64,000 nucleotides of DNA from Microbacter sp. GSS18 (GCA_029319145.1 CP119753.1:2914001-2978000), one strand, 5' to 3'; shown: positions 46,085 to 55,360, counted from the stretch's first letter. Program-made: numbers and translations. Notes: a model not told the origin generated them from the letters alone.

Positions 46085-46930
46085 TCACCGATACTCTCCG
46101 AGCGGCCTCAGCGGCGGCTGAGCGGACGGATGCGTCACCGCGTCCGCGCCGACGGCGCACGCGGCGCGCAGCGCGTCCTCGTCGGGCCAGCCCGCGTGGA
46201 GGGCGAGCGTGATCGCCGCGCAGAACGCGTCCCCCGCGCCGACGGCGCTCACCGCCTCCACCGACGGCGACGGGGCGCTCGCGACCTCGACACCCGCGCG
46301 CCGGAGCGTGGCTCCGCGCGCACCGTGCGTGACGACGACCAGTCGTGCAGCGCCCAGCTCGGGCTGAGCCGCCAGCTCGGAGTCGTTGACGATGATGAGG
46401 TCCGCGCGCGCGATGACGGCGGGGGCCAGATCGCGGGCCGGCGCAGCGTTGAGTGCGAAGAAGCCCCGGACGCGCTCGGCGAGTGCGGCGACGACCTCCC
46501 CGGGGATCTCCTGCTGGGCCAGGACCGCCTCGGCCTCGTCGAACGGCACGTCCGCGACGACGGCATCGTTCGCACCGGCGCTGACGACGATCGTGTTCTC
46601 ACCGGATGCATCAACCGTGATGAGCGCCATGCCGGTCGGCGCGCCGACGACCCGCACCGCCGAGGCATCGACGCCCGCTGCCCTCAGCGCGGCGACCAGG
46701 TCGCCCCCGTCGGCGTCGTCGCCGACCGCACCGACCATGCGCACGCGGGCGCCCAGACGCGCCGCCGCGACCGCCTGGTTCGCCCCCTTTCCTCCGGGCC
46801 CGCGCGCGAGAGAGAGCCCGCGCACGGTCTCGCCGGGCGCGGGCAGATCGAGCACGGATGCGGTCACATCGACGTTGACGCTGCCGACCACGCACAGCGG
46901 TCCGAAGTCGTGGGGTGCCACGCCGTCCAT
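46085..46930 (-). CDS. rbsK: ribokinase (PfkB family)
   Basis: A 281-residue carbohydrate kinase phosphorylating ribose (or a related sugar) with ATP. The N-terminal motif is ARGPGGKGANQAVAAARLG, the C-terminal signature SAVGAGDAFCAAI contains the catalytic aspartate, and NTIVVSAGAN is a ribokinase-typical substrate segment. It diverges from a nucleoside hydrolase whose product is ribose, which supports ribose as substrate. ATG 46930 is chosen; a longer start at 46990 adds unlike sequence. It converges on tRNA-Gly. Confidence 0.9.
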   Translation of the reverse strand: MDGVAPHDFGPLCVVGSVNVDVTASVLDLPAPGETVRGLSLARGPGGKGANQAVAAARLGARVRMVGAVGDDADGGDLVAALRAAGVDASAVRVVGAPTGMALITVDASGENTIVVSAGANDAVVADVPFDEAEAVLAQQEIPGEVVAALAERVRGFFALNAAPARDLAPAVIARADLIIVNDSELAAQPELGAARLVVVTHGARGATLRRAGVEVASAPSPSVEAVSAVGAGDAFCAAITLALHAGWPDEDALRAACAVGADAVTHPSAQPPLRPLGEYR

Positions 46931-47010
46931 TCCATCACGACGGGGTATAACCGAGGGAGTGCTCGCGCACGGGTACGCGCCGTTCGCCACCGCAGACCCT
47001 CAGGAGTGAC

Positions 47011-47970
47011 GTGACCGACCGCATCCCCGTCTACCTCGACTGCGACACCGGCGTCGATGACGCGGTGGCCCTGGCCTACCTGCTGCGCTCCGATGCCGTC
47101 GACGTGGTCGGCGTCGGCACGGTCAGCGGGAACACGACTGCCGCGCGCGCCGCCCGCAACACGCTCGACCTGCTCGCCCTCGCCGGGCACCCCGACGTCC
47201 CGGTCGCCGTCGGGTCCCACGACCACCTCGCGCAGCCCTACGGCGGCGGTGCTGCGCACGTCCACGGCGCGAACGGCATCGGCGGCGTCGAACTCCCGTC
47301 CGCGCCCGCCCGGCCCGACTCCCGCGACGCCGTCCGGCTGCTGCTCGACCTCTCGCACACGTACGCCGGGGACCTCCACGTACTGACCATCGGACCGATG
47401 ACGAACGTGGCGCGCGCTCTCGCCGAGGACCCGACGCTCCCCGGGCGGGTCTCCCGCGTGACCGCGATGGGTGGCGCCATCCTTGCGCCGGGCAACATCT
47501 CGCCGGTCGCCGAGGCGAACGTCTTCAACGACGCCGAAGCAGCTGCCGCCGTCCTCGCGGCCGACTGGGACACCACGCTGGTTCCGCTGGATGTCACGAT
47601 GAAGCACACGCTGCACGACGACGACCGGCTGCGGCTGGTGGCCGCCGCCGACCCACTTGCGCGCGCGGTCGGCCACATCCTCGATCACTACTTCGACTTC
47701 TATCTGCCGCAGTTCGGCGAGCGGCTCTCGCCCCTGCACGACCCGCTGGCGGCGCTGGCCGCGGCGGGCGCCCCCGGCATCGGCCGGCGCCTGCGGGTCC
47801 CCGTCGTCGTCGACACGACGGACGGTCCTGGGCGGGGTCAGACGATCGCGGACATGCGCGGTCAGCGTCTGGGACCGCGCGACCACGACGGCGTGCGCAC
47901 GGGCGTGCTGCAGGATGCCGACGACAGCGTTGCAGAGCACCTGCTCGACACGCTGCTGGGCGGCGGCTGA
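47011..47970 (+). CDS. nucleoside hydrolase
   Basis: A 319-residue inosine/uridine-preferring type hydrolase that splits nucleosides into base and ribose. The calcium-binding signature DCDTGVDDA lies at 10-18, with SGNTTAARAARNTL, HVHGANGIGG and the later FNDAEAAAAVL as further conserved parts. The base specificity is not predictable. GTG start with CAGGAG 4 bases upstream. The divergent ribokinase can use its ribose product, making a compact nucleoside salvage pair. Confidence 0.93.
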   Translation: MTDRIPVYLDCDTGVDDAVALAYLLRSDAVDVVGVGTVSGNTTAARAARNTLDLLALAGHPDVPVAVGSHDHLAQPYGGGAAHVHGANGIGGVELPSAPARPDSRDAVRLLLDLSHTYAGDLHVLTIGPMTNVARALAEDPTLPGRVSRVTAMGGAILAPGNISPVAEANVFNDAEAAAAVLAADWDTTLVPLDVTMKHTLHDDDRLRLVAAADPLARAVGHILDHYFDFYLPQFGERLSPLHDPLAALAAAGAPGIGRRLRVPVVVDTTDGPGRGQTIADMRGQRLGPRDHDGVRTGVLQDADDSVAEHLLDTLLGGG

Positions 47971-47995
47971 GCCCTCGGACCGCTCCGCGCTCCCG

Positions 47996-48172
47996 TCAGC
48001 GCTCCCGCGATCCGCGCTCGGCCGAGAGCTCGTCGGAGATCGGCAGCCGGATCGGCCCGGTGGGCGTGAGGATGTCGTTGCAGCTCGTGCACTCCCACGC
48101 CCCCTCGACCTCGGTCATCGGTGCTCCGCACCCGGGGCAGCGCGGGGTGGCGTCGACGTCCTGAACGGTCAT
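47996..48172 (-). CDS. small zinc-ribbon protein (58 aa)
   Basis: A 58-residue soluble protein with two CXXC knuckles, CPGC and CTSC, about 15 residues apart, a typical one-zinc ribbon, followed by a polar tail. The start is ATG 48172. It lies between the convergent end of the nucleoside hydrolase and the EamA transporter, on the transporter's strand with a 32-bp gap. No function is recognised; such mini-ribbons can bind DNA, RNA or partner proteins. Confidence 0.7.
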   Translation of the reverse strand: MTVQDVDATPRCPGCGAPMTEVEGAWECTSCNDILTPTGPIRLPISDELSAERGSRER

Positions 48173-48204
48173 GGGCGTGAGCGTACACCCGTCGCGCCGC
48201 GTGC

Positions 48205-49074
48205 TCAGCCCACGGGTTCGGCGGCTCCGCGGGCGGCACGTGCCGACGAACGCACCGCGCCGATGCTGGCGGCGATGACGAGGGCGATGCCGACCACCTC
48301 GAGCCAGGACAGATGCTGACCGAGCAGCACGAACCCGGCCAGCGCCGCGGTTGCGGGCGCGAGCGACATCAGGATCGCGAACGCCGCGGGGGCGAGCCGC
48401 CGCAGCGCCAGCAGCTCGAGGGTGTACGGGATCGTCGACGACAGCAGGGCCACCAGGGCCCCGATCGCCACGAGCGGGAGGTCGAGGAGCGCCTCGCCGG
48501 CATCCGCGATCCCGAACGGCACCGCGATGAGCGCCCCGACCGACATCGCCAGCGCAAGCCCGTCGAGCCCGGCGAACTCCCGACCGACCCGCGCCGCCGC
48601 GAGGATGTACCCGGACCAGCTCGCCGCCGCGCCGAGGGCGAACAGGACGCCCAGCGGGTCCAGGCGGTCCCACCCCCCGCCGCCGAGCGAGAGGACTCCC
48701 GCGAATGCCACGAGCGCCCACACCCATGCCGTCCAGCGTCGGCTCGCGATGATCGACAGCACGAGGGGCCCCAGCACCTCGATCGTCACGGTGATGCCGA
48801 GCGGCAGGCGCTCGAGCGCGAGGTAGAACAGCCCGTTCATCGTCGCCAGCACGACGCCGAAGAGCGCGACCGCGCGCCACGCCGTCGCAGAGTGCCCGCG
48901 CACGCGGGGCCGGGCGATCGCGAGCAGCAGCAGCGCCGAGAACACCAGGCGGAGCATCACCATGCCGAGTGGCCCGACGCGGGGGAAAAGCAGCACGGCC
49001 AGCGATGCGCCGACCTCCTGGCATGCCAGGCCCACGACGACGAAGAGGACGGCGGGAGCGGCGCCCCGCCTCAT
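48205..49074 (-). CDS. EamA/DMT-family transporter
   Basis: A 289-residue membrane protein with ten hydrophobic segments in two five-helix repeats, as in drug/metabolite transporters of the EamA type. GPLVLSIIASRRWTAWVWAL and the late LLGQHLSWLEVVGIALVIAAS end-of-repeat segments are typical. Members export amino acids, nucleosides or related metabolites. The substrate is not inferable here. It overlaps no neighbour; the pseudo-hydrolase lipoprotein lies 11 bp upstream on the same strand. Confidence 0.87.
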   Translation of the reverse strand: MRRGAAPAVLFVVVGLACQEVGASLAVLLFPRVGPLGMVMLRLVFSALLLLAIARPRVRGHSATAWRAVALFGVVLATMNGLFYLALERLPLGITVTIEVLGPLVLSIIASRRWTAWVWALVAFAGVLSLGGGGWDRLDPLGVLFALGAAASWSGYILAAARVGREFAGLDGLALAMSVGALIAVPFGIADAGEALLDLPLVAIGALVALLSSTIPYTLELLALRRLAPAAFAILMSLAPATAALAGFVLLGQHLSWLEVVGIALVIAASIGAVRSSARAARGAAEPVG

Positions 49075-49084
49075 GCCGGCATCG

Positions 49085-50356
49085 CTATTCCGCCGGCTGG
49101 CAGATCGCGTTCTCGGCGATCACGTCCTGATCCTGGTCGGCCGTCCACGGCAGGCCGGCGGCCGGGAGCGCGCCTCCGGCGCTGGCCGGCGCCTTGGAGG
49201 CGATGGCCGCGAGCTGCCACGAGAGCCACCGGCCGTACCGATCGTCCGCGGCTGAGTTGTTGAGCACGACCACGACCGTCAGGCCCGACTCGCGGTCGGC
49301 GAACACGCCGGTGAGGTAGCCGGGCGTCGACCCGTAGGTGCCGACGAGAGTCCCGGCCTGGTAGACCCCGCCGCCGTAGGTGAACCACGACGGCGCGTTC
49401 GTGAACGCCTCCTTCGTGTCGTCGAAGCGATCCGTGCCCGACGGCATCAGGCTTCCCGCCGCCAGCGCCTGCGCGTACCGTCCGAGGTCGCCCACCGTCG
49501 AGACCACGCCCGAGTCGGTGAAGCCGGTGCTGCCGGACAGGTCGGAAAGATCCTGCAGCTCGGTGCACGAGAAGCTGCCGTCGACCCGCTCGGACCGCAT
49601 GGGCGTGAGCAGGCCGGCGTCCGAGGCGGGCACGCCCTCTTCGAGGTAGGTCGACTCCAGCGCGAGCGGGCCGGCGACGTAGTCCTGGATGAGCTGGGCG
49701 GCGCCGCGCCCGCTCGCGCGCTCGAGGGCGAGGCCCAGCAGCAGGTAGCCGGCGTCTGAGTCCTGGTACCGGGTGCCGGGTGTGCTCTCGCCCGCGGCGC
49801 CCAGGCCGTAGGAGGCGAGTTCGAGCGGATCCCAGGAGCGCTCGGGGTTCTCCAGCCACATCGACAGGAGCTTGGAGTCCGTGTACGACCCGATGCCGCT
49901 CGTGCTGTCGCAGAGCTCCTTCAACGTGACATCGGTGAGACCGGCGACGCCGCCGACGTAGTCGCTGACGTCGTCATCCACACGGAGCGTGCCCTCCTCT
50001 GCCAGCTTGTACATCACATCGCACGTCATCGCACGGGTGATCTTGCCGACGCGGAACGACATGTCGGCCGTCACAGCGGCGCCGCCGGGAGTGGTCGTGC
50101 CGAGACCCGCGACCCAGCTGCCGCTCCAGGGCGCCCAGACGCCGACGATCGCCCCGGAAGAGCCGGTCGCGGTCATGACCGTGGAGACCGCGTCCTCCAG
50201 CTCCGCCTGGGTGTCGGCGGGGAACTCCCCGGGGACCTGCGTGGGGAGGTCGATCGGGATCGACTCCGAGCCGGAGCACGCGGTGAGGCCGAGCGTGAGC
50301 GCGACGACGGCCGCGATGGCCGCTCCGGCGCGGCCTGTGATGAGTCGACGTGGCAT
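49085..50356 (-). CDS. penicillin-binding/beta-lactamase-fold lipoprotein with degenerate active site
   Basis: A 423-residue lipoprotein (signal peptide, lipobox LTAC with Cys27) of the serine beta-lactamase-like fold (PF00144 type). The expected SxxK motif reads KITR: Lys105 stands where the nucleophilic serine belongs and Arg108 where the general-base lysine belongs. The second motif YxN reads YQD (197-199), and the third, usually HxG-type, reads TYGSTPGY. The fold and length are intact and the gene is in frame, so this is a catalytically dead homologue, not a frameshifted gene. Confidence 0.88.
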   Translation of the reverse strand: MPRRLITGRAGAAIAAVVALTLGLTACSGSESIPIDLPTQVPGEFPADTQAELEDAVSTVMTATGSSGAIVGVWAPWSGSWVAGLGTTTPGGAAVTADMSFRVGKITRAMTCDVMYKLAEEGTLRVDDDVSDYVGGVAGLTDVTLKELCDSTSGIGSYTDSKLLSMWLENPERSWDPLELASYGLGAAGESTPGTRYQDSDAGYLLLGLALERASGRGAAQLIQDYVAGPLALESTYLEEGVPASDAGLLTPMRSERVDGSFSCTELQDLSDLSGSTGFTDSGVVSTVGDLGRYAQALAAGSLMPSGTDRFDDTKEAFTNAPSWFTYGGGVYQAGTLVGTYGSTPGYLTGVFADRESGLTVVVVLNNSAADDRYGRWLSWQLAAIASKAPASAGGALPAAGLPWTADQDQDVIAENAICQPAE

Positions 50357-50420
50357 TCCACCCCCCGGTGATCGTGCCCCTCGATTCAAACACACGGATC
50401 GCCCACCGGCGCATTCGGCG

Positions 50421-51788
50421 TCAGACCGACGCCCCACGTGCCTCGGCCATCCAGCGCCGCACGTCCGGATCGACGCGGATGTCGCTGGGACGCAGCGGGC
50501 GCGACAGATACAGGCCGTCGAGGGATGTCAGGCGCGACAGCGCCACATAGGTCTGGCCGGGGGCGAAGGCGCCCGAGCCGAGGTCGATCACGGCGCGGTC
50601 GTACGTCTTGCCCTGCGACTTGTGGATCGTCACCGCCCACGCCAGGCGCAGCGGGAACTGCGTGAACTCGGCCACGATCTCGCGCGTGAGCGATCGGGAT
50701 CCGGGATCGTACGCGTAGCGGAACCTCTCCCACACGGCCGGTTCGACGTCCACGCTCTCACCGTCGATCTCGACCCGGACCGTGCCGCCGGCGATGCGCG
50801 TCACCGTTCCGATCGTCCCGTTGACCCACCGCGGCGGCTCGCCGAAGTTCGACGCGTCGTTGCGCAGGAACATCACCTGAGCGCCGACCTTGAGGCGCAG
50901 CTCGGCGTCCGCGGGATACGCGGCCTCGCCCCGGCCGAAGTCTCCGTTGATCTCGGCGTTCGCGGTCTGAAGCCTGCCGGGTAGCGCGTCGAGGTGCCGG
51001 CGATTGATGGTGTTGACGATGTCGTTGCGCGTCGCGAGCGTGATGATCGGCGTCTCGCCGTCGGCCGGCTCGGGCGGCGTGCGTGCGCCGGTGTCGTTGA
51101 GGATCTTGGCGATGTCGGCTGTGACCCGGCCGTAGCGGACCGCGTTGAGCATCTCCTTGAACGCGGGGTCGGACTGGCGGTGGATCTCGGCGAGTTCGCG
51201 GACATGCAGCTCTGCGCCGTAGCGGCCCATCTCGAGCAGCGCCGGCGCGCCGTCGTCGCTGCGCTCGCCCGCCCACACTTTGGCGTCGAAGAACCAGAAG
51301 GATCGGTAGTGGTCGCGGATGTAGCGCATCTCGTCGCCGCGAGGCGGCGCGGGCGCCAGCTGATACGGATCGCCGAACATCACCATCTGCACGCCGCCGA
51401 ACGGCTCGCCCCGTCGCCCGCGGGCCTGTCGCAGCGAGCGGTCGATGGCATCCATGAGGTCGGCGTTCACCATCGAGATCTCGTCGATGACGAGGGTGTC
51501 GATCGCGTTGAGGATCTTGCGCGTCGCATCGGACTGGTCGAGGTCGCTGCTTGCGATGAGCCCGATGGGGAGACGGAACAGCGAGTGGATGGTCTGGCCG
51601 TCGACGTTGAGCGCCGCGACGCCCGTCGGCGCGCACACCGCGATCTGCTTCGACGTGTTCCACGCGAGGTGCTGCAGCAGCGTCGACTTGCCGGTGCCGG
51701 CGCGGCCGGTCACGAACACGTGCTCGCGGGTGTCCTCGATGAGCCGGTACACCGCCTCCTGCTCCGGGGACAGCGAGGCGACGGTCAC
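50421..51788 (-). CDS. Pif1/RecD-like superfamily 1 helicase
   Basis: A 455-residue SF1B helicase. Walker A is GRAGTGKST (28-36), followed by CAPTGVAALNV, the DEISM Walker B near 102, MFGDPYQLAPAP, and the late motif VTIHKSQGKTYDRAVI. The C-terminal YVALSRLTSLDGLYL is shared by bacterial Pif1 and TrwC/RecD2-like enzymes. It probably unwinds DNA 5'-3', for example G-quadruplexes or replication intermediates. Start is GTG. It diverges from the gene at 51832 with 43 bp between starts. Confidence 0.9.
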   Translation of the reverse strand: MTVASLSPEQEAVYRLIEDTREHVFVTGRAGTGKSTLLQHLAWNTSKQIAVCAPTGVAALNVDGQTIHSLFRLPIGLIASSDLDQSDATRKILNAIDTLVIDEISMVNADLMDAIDRSLRQARGRRGEPFGGVQMVMFGDPYQLAPAPPRGDEMRYIRDHYRSFWFFDAKVWAGERSDDGAPALLEMGRYGAELHVRELAEIHRQSDPAFKEMLNAVRYGRVTADIAKILNDTGARTPPEPADGETPIITLATRNDIVNTINRRHLDALPGRLQTANAEINGDFGRGEAAYPADAELRLKVGAQVMFLRNDASNFGEPPRWVNGTIGTVTRIAGGTVRVEIDGESVDVEPAVWERFRYAYDPGSRSLTREIVAEFTQFPLRLAWAVTIHKSQGKTYDRAVIDLGSGAFAPGQTYVALSRLTSLDGLYLSRPLRPSDIRVDPDVRRWMAEARGASV

Positions 51789-51819
51789 CGGTTCATGCTA
51801 CTTCTCAGCGGCCGTTTCC

Positions 51820-51825
51820 TAGACT
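51820..51825 (+). promoter_or_regulatory. -10 box of a probable leaderless gene
   Basis: TAGACT lies 6 nt upstream of the GTG start of the gene at 51832. No Shine-Dalgarno sequence is present, and the divergent gap is only 43 bp, so leaderless transcription is likely. The -35 region (about 51797) is not recognisable. Confidence 0.5.
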
Positions 51826-51831
51826 TGCTGC

Positions 51832-52905
51832 GTGGATCAGCGAGAGACCGGGCGCAGCGCTCAGCGCGCGCGTCGTCGCCCGCTCGCGGTCGATCTGACG
51901 CTCATCGGCCTCGGGTTCGTCGTCCTCGCGGGCGCGCTGTGGGCGACCGTGTCGGTGCTGTACAACCAGCTGTACAGCCCGTCGGCCTTCGCCGGCCGCT
52001 ATGTCGGCCTTCTCGCCGAGGGCCGCGCGGCCGAGGCCCTCGCGGTCCCCGGTGTCGCCGTCGATTCGGTGGAGCTCGAAGCGGCGGGCCTGCCCATGAC
52101 CGCGTCGGACGCCCTGCTGCGCCAGGCCGCCCTGGCCCCCATCACCGACATCGAGGTCGTGTCCGAGTCGACGGATCCCGATTCCGGGATCACCACCGTC
52201 GCCGTGTCGTACCGCGCCGCCGGCTACCCCGGCACGACGTCCTTCGCCGTGGAGCAGGACGGCTGGGTCGGCCCCGCGCCGACGTGGCGCTTCGCGCGCA
52301 GTCCGCTGGCCGTCATGCAGCTCGCCGTCGGCGGATCGATGAGCTTCGACGTCAACGGCTTCACGATCGACAAGCGCCAGGTCTCGGTCGACGGGATGGA
52401 TGCCGATCCGACGGCTCCCCTGCCGATGCTCGTGTTCTCCCCCGGCATCTACTCCGTCTCGGTGGACACGTCGATCTCGTCCAGCCCCGGCGTCGCCGTG
52501 CTCTCGGACAGCCCGTTCCGCGAGATCCCCGTCTCGATCCAGGCGCGCGCGACCGAGCAGTTCATCTCGGTGGTGCAGGAGCGTGTCACCGAGTTCCTGG
52601 ACGCGTGCGCGACGCAAGAGGTCCTGCAGCCCACATCGTGCCCGTTCGGCTACGTGCTGCAGGATCGCGTCGTCTCCGCCCCGGCCTGGTCGATCACGGC
52701 GCATCCGGCCGTCGACGTCGTCCCGTCGGGCGCCGTGTGGTCCATCCCCGCGGCGCAGGCGACGGCGACGCTCGAGGTCGACGTGAAGTCGCTGTTCGAC
52801 GGCACGATCTACCACCTCTCCGAGACGGTGCCGTTCACCGTCACGGGCACGATCACCGTGCTGCCCGACGGCAGCGTGTCGATCGCCGTCGGCGGTCAGG
52901 GCTGA
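51832..52905 (+). CDS. single-pass membrane protein with extracellular domain, unknown function
   Basis: A 357-residue protein. A basic N terminus (about 1-18) is followed by one membrane helix (VDLTLIGLGFVVLAGALWAT) and an extracytoplasmic region of mixed beta content. Two cysteines (DACATQEVLQPTSCPFGY, about 260-277) could form a disulfide outside the cell. The layout recalls TcaA-like or DUF-type envelope proteins, but I assign no family. It is opposite the Pif1-like helicase and converges on the CopD-CtaG gene. Confidence 0.75.
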   Translation: MDQRETGRSAQRARRRPLAVDLTLIGLGFVVLAGALWATVSVLYNQLYSPSAFAGRYVGLLAEGRAAEALAVPGVAVDSVELEAAGLPMTASDALLRQAALAPITDIEVVSESTDPDSGITTVAVSYRAAGYPGTTSFAVEQDGWVGPAPTWRFARSPLAVMQLAVGGSMSFDVNGFTIDKRQVSVDGMDADPTAPLPMLVFSPGIYSVSVDTSISSSPGVAVLSDSPFREIPVSIQARATEQFISVVQERVTEFLDACATQEVLQPTSCPFGYVLQDRVVSAPAWSITAHPAVDVVPSGAVWSIPAAQATATLEVDVKSLFDGTIYHLSETVPFTVTGTITVLPDGSVSIAVGGQG

Positions 52906-52912
52906 CGACGGA

Positions 52913-54892
52913 TCAGCTGCGGGTTCGCGCGTCGCGCTCGGCGAGGGCGGCGAGATGCGCGTTGTACGCCTCGAGTTCGGCGTCGCCGGTACGGTCGGCG
53001 TGGCGGTCGCTTCGGCGCTGGTCGCGGCTGTCGCTGCGCGACCACTGGATGGCGACCGTCACCGCCAGCGCGAGCGTGGGGATCTCGCCGATGGACCACG
53101 CAGCGCCACCGCCGACGTACTGATCCTCGAGAGGATCCGCGCCCCATGTCCGTCCCATGGCGCCGAACCAGTCCGCGACCATCAGACCCTCCTGCATCAT
53201 GATCGCGATGCCGAAGAACGCGTGCATCGCCATGACGCCGATCAGCAGCAGCAGCCGGCCGGCGTAGGGCAGCCGGTACGGCACGGGGTCGGCGCCGATC
53301 AGCGTCAGCACGAACAGGTATCCGGTGATGAGGAAGTGAGCGGTCATCCACTCGTGACCCAGGTGGTCGTAGAGCGACCAGCGGAAGAGATCCGTGTAGT
53401 AGAAGACCCACAGCGAGCCGACGAACAGGCCCGCGGCGACGAACGGATTGGTCACGACCCGCGCGAACGGCGAATGCGCGCCCCACAGGATCCACTCGCG
53501 TCCCCCGCGCGTTCCGTCGGTGCGCTTGCGGATCGCGCGAGCGGCGAGCGTCACGGGTGATCCGACGACGAGCAGGATCGGGATCGCCATCGTCAGCAGC
53601 ATGTGCCCGACCATGTGCATGCTGAACAGGTAGTCCTGGTAGACGTTCACGACACCGCCGGTGACCCACACCAGCAGCGCGAGGCCGACCAGCCACATCA
53701 CGGTGCGGTGCACCGGCCAGGCGTCGCCGCGGCGGCGCAGGCGCAGCACGCCGGCGATGTAGAAGAAGGCGCCGAAGCCGGCGAGCACGGCCCACAGCCA
53801 GTCGATGTCCCACGCCGTGATCCAGCTGCTCAGCACGAGCTCGTCGGGCAGCTTCGCGCCGGTCAGGATCTCGGCGGGCGTGAGGGACAGCGGCAGCAGC
53901 GCGTCCGCGGGCGGAGGTGTGCGGGCCAGCGCCGCGGCCGCACCGGAGGCCGCGCCCATCAGCACGAGCTCCGCGACGACGAGGGTCCAGAACGAACGAG
54001 CGACCGCGTCGTCGGCGCGCATGCGCCCGATGATCCGGCGCCGGTACCACGCGCCGAGGATCCCCATGCCCACGAGCGCCGCCACCTTGACCATCAGGAT
54101 CATCCCGTATGGCGAGAACAGCGCGTCCCACACCCGCAGCCCGATGACCGCGCGCACGACCCCCGACAGTGCCACGACCACGAACGCGGCCAAGGCGAGG
54201 CTCGAATAGCGGGCGACGGCGTCGGCCAGCCGCCCGCGCTCGAGCACGGGACGCACGATGATCAGCAGGAGCAGGCCGCCGACCCAGACCGCGGCGCCGA
54301 TGACGTGGAGGACGGTGGCGACGACCGCGGAGTTGTGATCGGCTTCATCGCCGGAGTGCCCCTGCGTGGCCATCGGGACCAGCGCGGCGACGGCCAGCAG
54401 GGCGACGAGGAACGTCGGCGTCCACGAGCGCACCGCGAAGGTCAGCACCGTGAGGATCGCGCCGGCGACGGTCGTGATGAGCCACGTTCGGCCGAGCTCG
54501 GTCTCGACGACGAATCGAGCCAGCTGCGCCCCGAACTGGGGGCCGAGGCTCAGTTCGGGGTTGAAGGCGTCGAGGAAGGTGAGGAAGCCGGTCAGGGCGG
54601 CGGCGAGGGTGAAGACGGATGCCGCGATGGAGGCGGCGTCGAGGGCGACGTCGAACTCGCGCTCCCCGGCCCGAAGCGTGAACAGCGCGGTGACCAGGAC
54701 GCCGACGAGGCCCGCCGCCGCGAGGTTGAACAGCAGCGACGACGCGGGCAGCCCCCAGCGCACGACCGGACCGGGATCGGCGATGACGAGGGGCTCGGCT
54801 CCCCCGCCGTAGGCGAGGGCCCAGACGAGAACGGCAAGACCTGCCGCGACGAGGATCGCGGGGCCGGCGGCCCGCAGAGCGCGGGAATTCAC
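52913..54892 (-). CDS. CopD-CtaG fusion (copper import/oxidase assembly)
   Basis: A 659-residue membrane protein. The N-terminal ~330 residues form a CopD-type copper-resistance domain (HVIGAAVWVGGLLLLIIVRP with conserved histidines). The C-terminal half is a CtaG-type cytochrome c oxidase assembly domain (YLFSMHMVGHMLLTMAIPILL, HEWMTAHFLITGYLF). In actinobacteria this fusion delivers copper to the aa3 oxidase or moves it across the membrane. Fifteen or so membrane helices are visible. GTG start. An HU gene lies upstream with a terminator between. Confidence 0.92.
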   Translation of the reverse strand: MNSRALRAAGPAILVAAGLAVLVWALAYGGGAEPLVIADPGPVVRWGLPASSLLFNLAAAGLVGVLVTALFTLRAGEREFDVALDAASIAASVFTLAAALTGFLTFLDAFNPELSLGPQFGAQLARFVVETELGRTWLITTVAGAILTVLTFAVRSWTPTFLVALLAVAALVPMATQGHSGDEADHNSAVVATVLHVIGAAVWVGGLLLLIIVRPVLERGRLADAVARYSSLALAAFVVVALSGVVRAVIGLRVWDALFSPYGMILMVKVAALVGMGILGAWYRRRIIGRMRADDAVARSFWTLVVAELVLMGAASGAAAALARTPPPADALLPLSLTPAEILTGAKLPDELVLSSWITAWDIDWLWAVLAGFGAFFYIAGVLRLRRRGDAWPVHRTVMWLVGLALLVWVTGGVVNVYQDYLFSMHMVGHMLLTMAIPILLVVGSPVTLAARAIRKRTDGTRGGREWILWGAHSPFARVVTNPFVAAGLFVGSLWVFYYTDLFRWSLYDHLGHEWMTAHFLITGYLFVLTLIGADPVPYRLPYAGRLLLLIGVMAMHAFFGIAIMMQEGLMVADWFGAMGRTWGADPLEDQYVGGGAAWSIGEIPTLALAVTVAIQWSRSDSRDQRRSDRHADRTGDAELEAYNAHLAALAERDARTRS

Positions 54893-54916
54893 CCGACAAG
54901 CCTAATCGCGCGAGAC

Positions 54917-54951
54917 GAAGGGGGATGCCGCGGTCTGCGGCATCCCCCTTC
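54917..54951. terminator. hairpin terminator after HU gene
   Basis: A 15-bp perfect stem (54917-54931 gaagggggatgccgc with 54937-54951) has a 5-nt loop. It lies 23 bp past the HU stop codon and before the CopD-CtaG start on the same strand. Confidence 0.9.
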
Positions 54952-54974
54952 GCACGGGCGTCGTCGTGCGTGAC

Positions 54975-55262
54975 CTACTTGACGGCGGCCTTCAGCTTCG
55001 AGCCCGCGGTGACCTTCACGCGCTTGCCGGCGGGAATGGAGATCTCCTCGCCGGTCTGCGGGTTGCGGCCCGTGCGAGCCGACGTCTCGACCTGCTCGAA
55101 GGCGATCCACCCGGGGATCGAGACCTTGCTGCCCTTGGCGACCGCGTCGGAGACGGTGGAGAAGAGCGAGTCGAGCACGCCCGAGACGGTGGACTGGCTC
55201 TGACCCGTCGCACTGGCGATGCTCGCGACGAGTTCGGTCTTGGTGATGGACTTGTCTGCCAT
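54975..55262 (-). CDS. hup: HU-family DNA-binding protein
   Basis: A 95-residue histone-like protein without the long Lys/Ala tail of mycobacterial HU, so it is a short-form HU. The DNA-minor-groove arm contains GRNPQTGEEISIPAG; the N-terminal helices read KTELVASIASATGQSQSTVS. It compacts and bends DNA as a dimer. The start at 55262 has GGAGGA upstream; a longer frame to 55307 includes the Shine-Dalgarno and is rejected. The upstream region has a tandem 10-bp repeat over the promoter. Confidence 0.94.
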   Translation of the reverse strand: MADKSITKTELVASIASATGQSQSTVSGVLDSLFSTVSDAVAKGSKVSIPGWIAFEQVETSARTGRNPQTGEEISIPAGKRVKVTAGSKLKAAVK

Positions 55263-55360
55263 TGGGATGTGTCCTCCAAAGGAGAGGCGGGATCCGCCGC
55301 CCTTCATAACTCGGACCGGATGGCCTAGCTGCCCCCCGGCTGGTCGGATCGACCGCCTTG

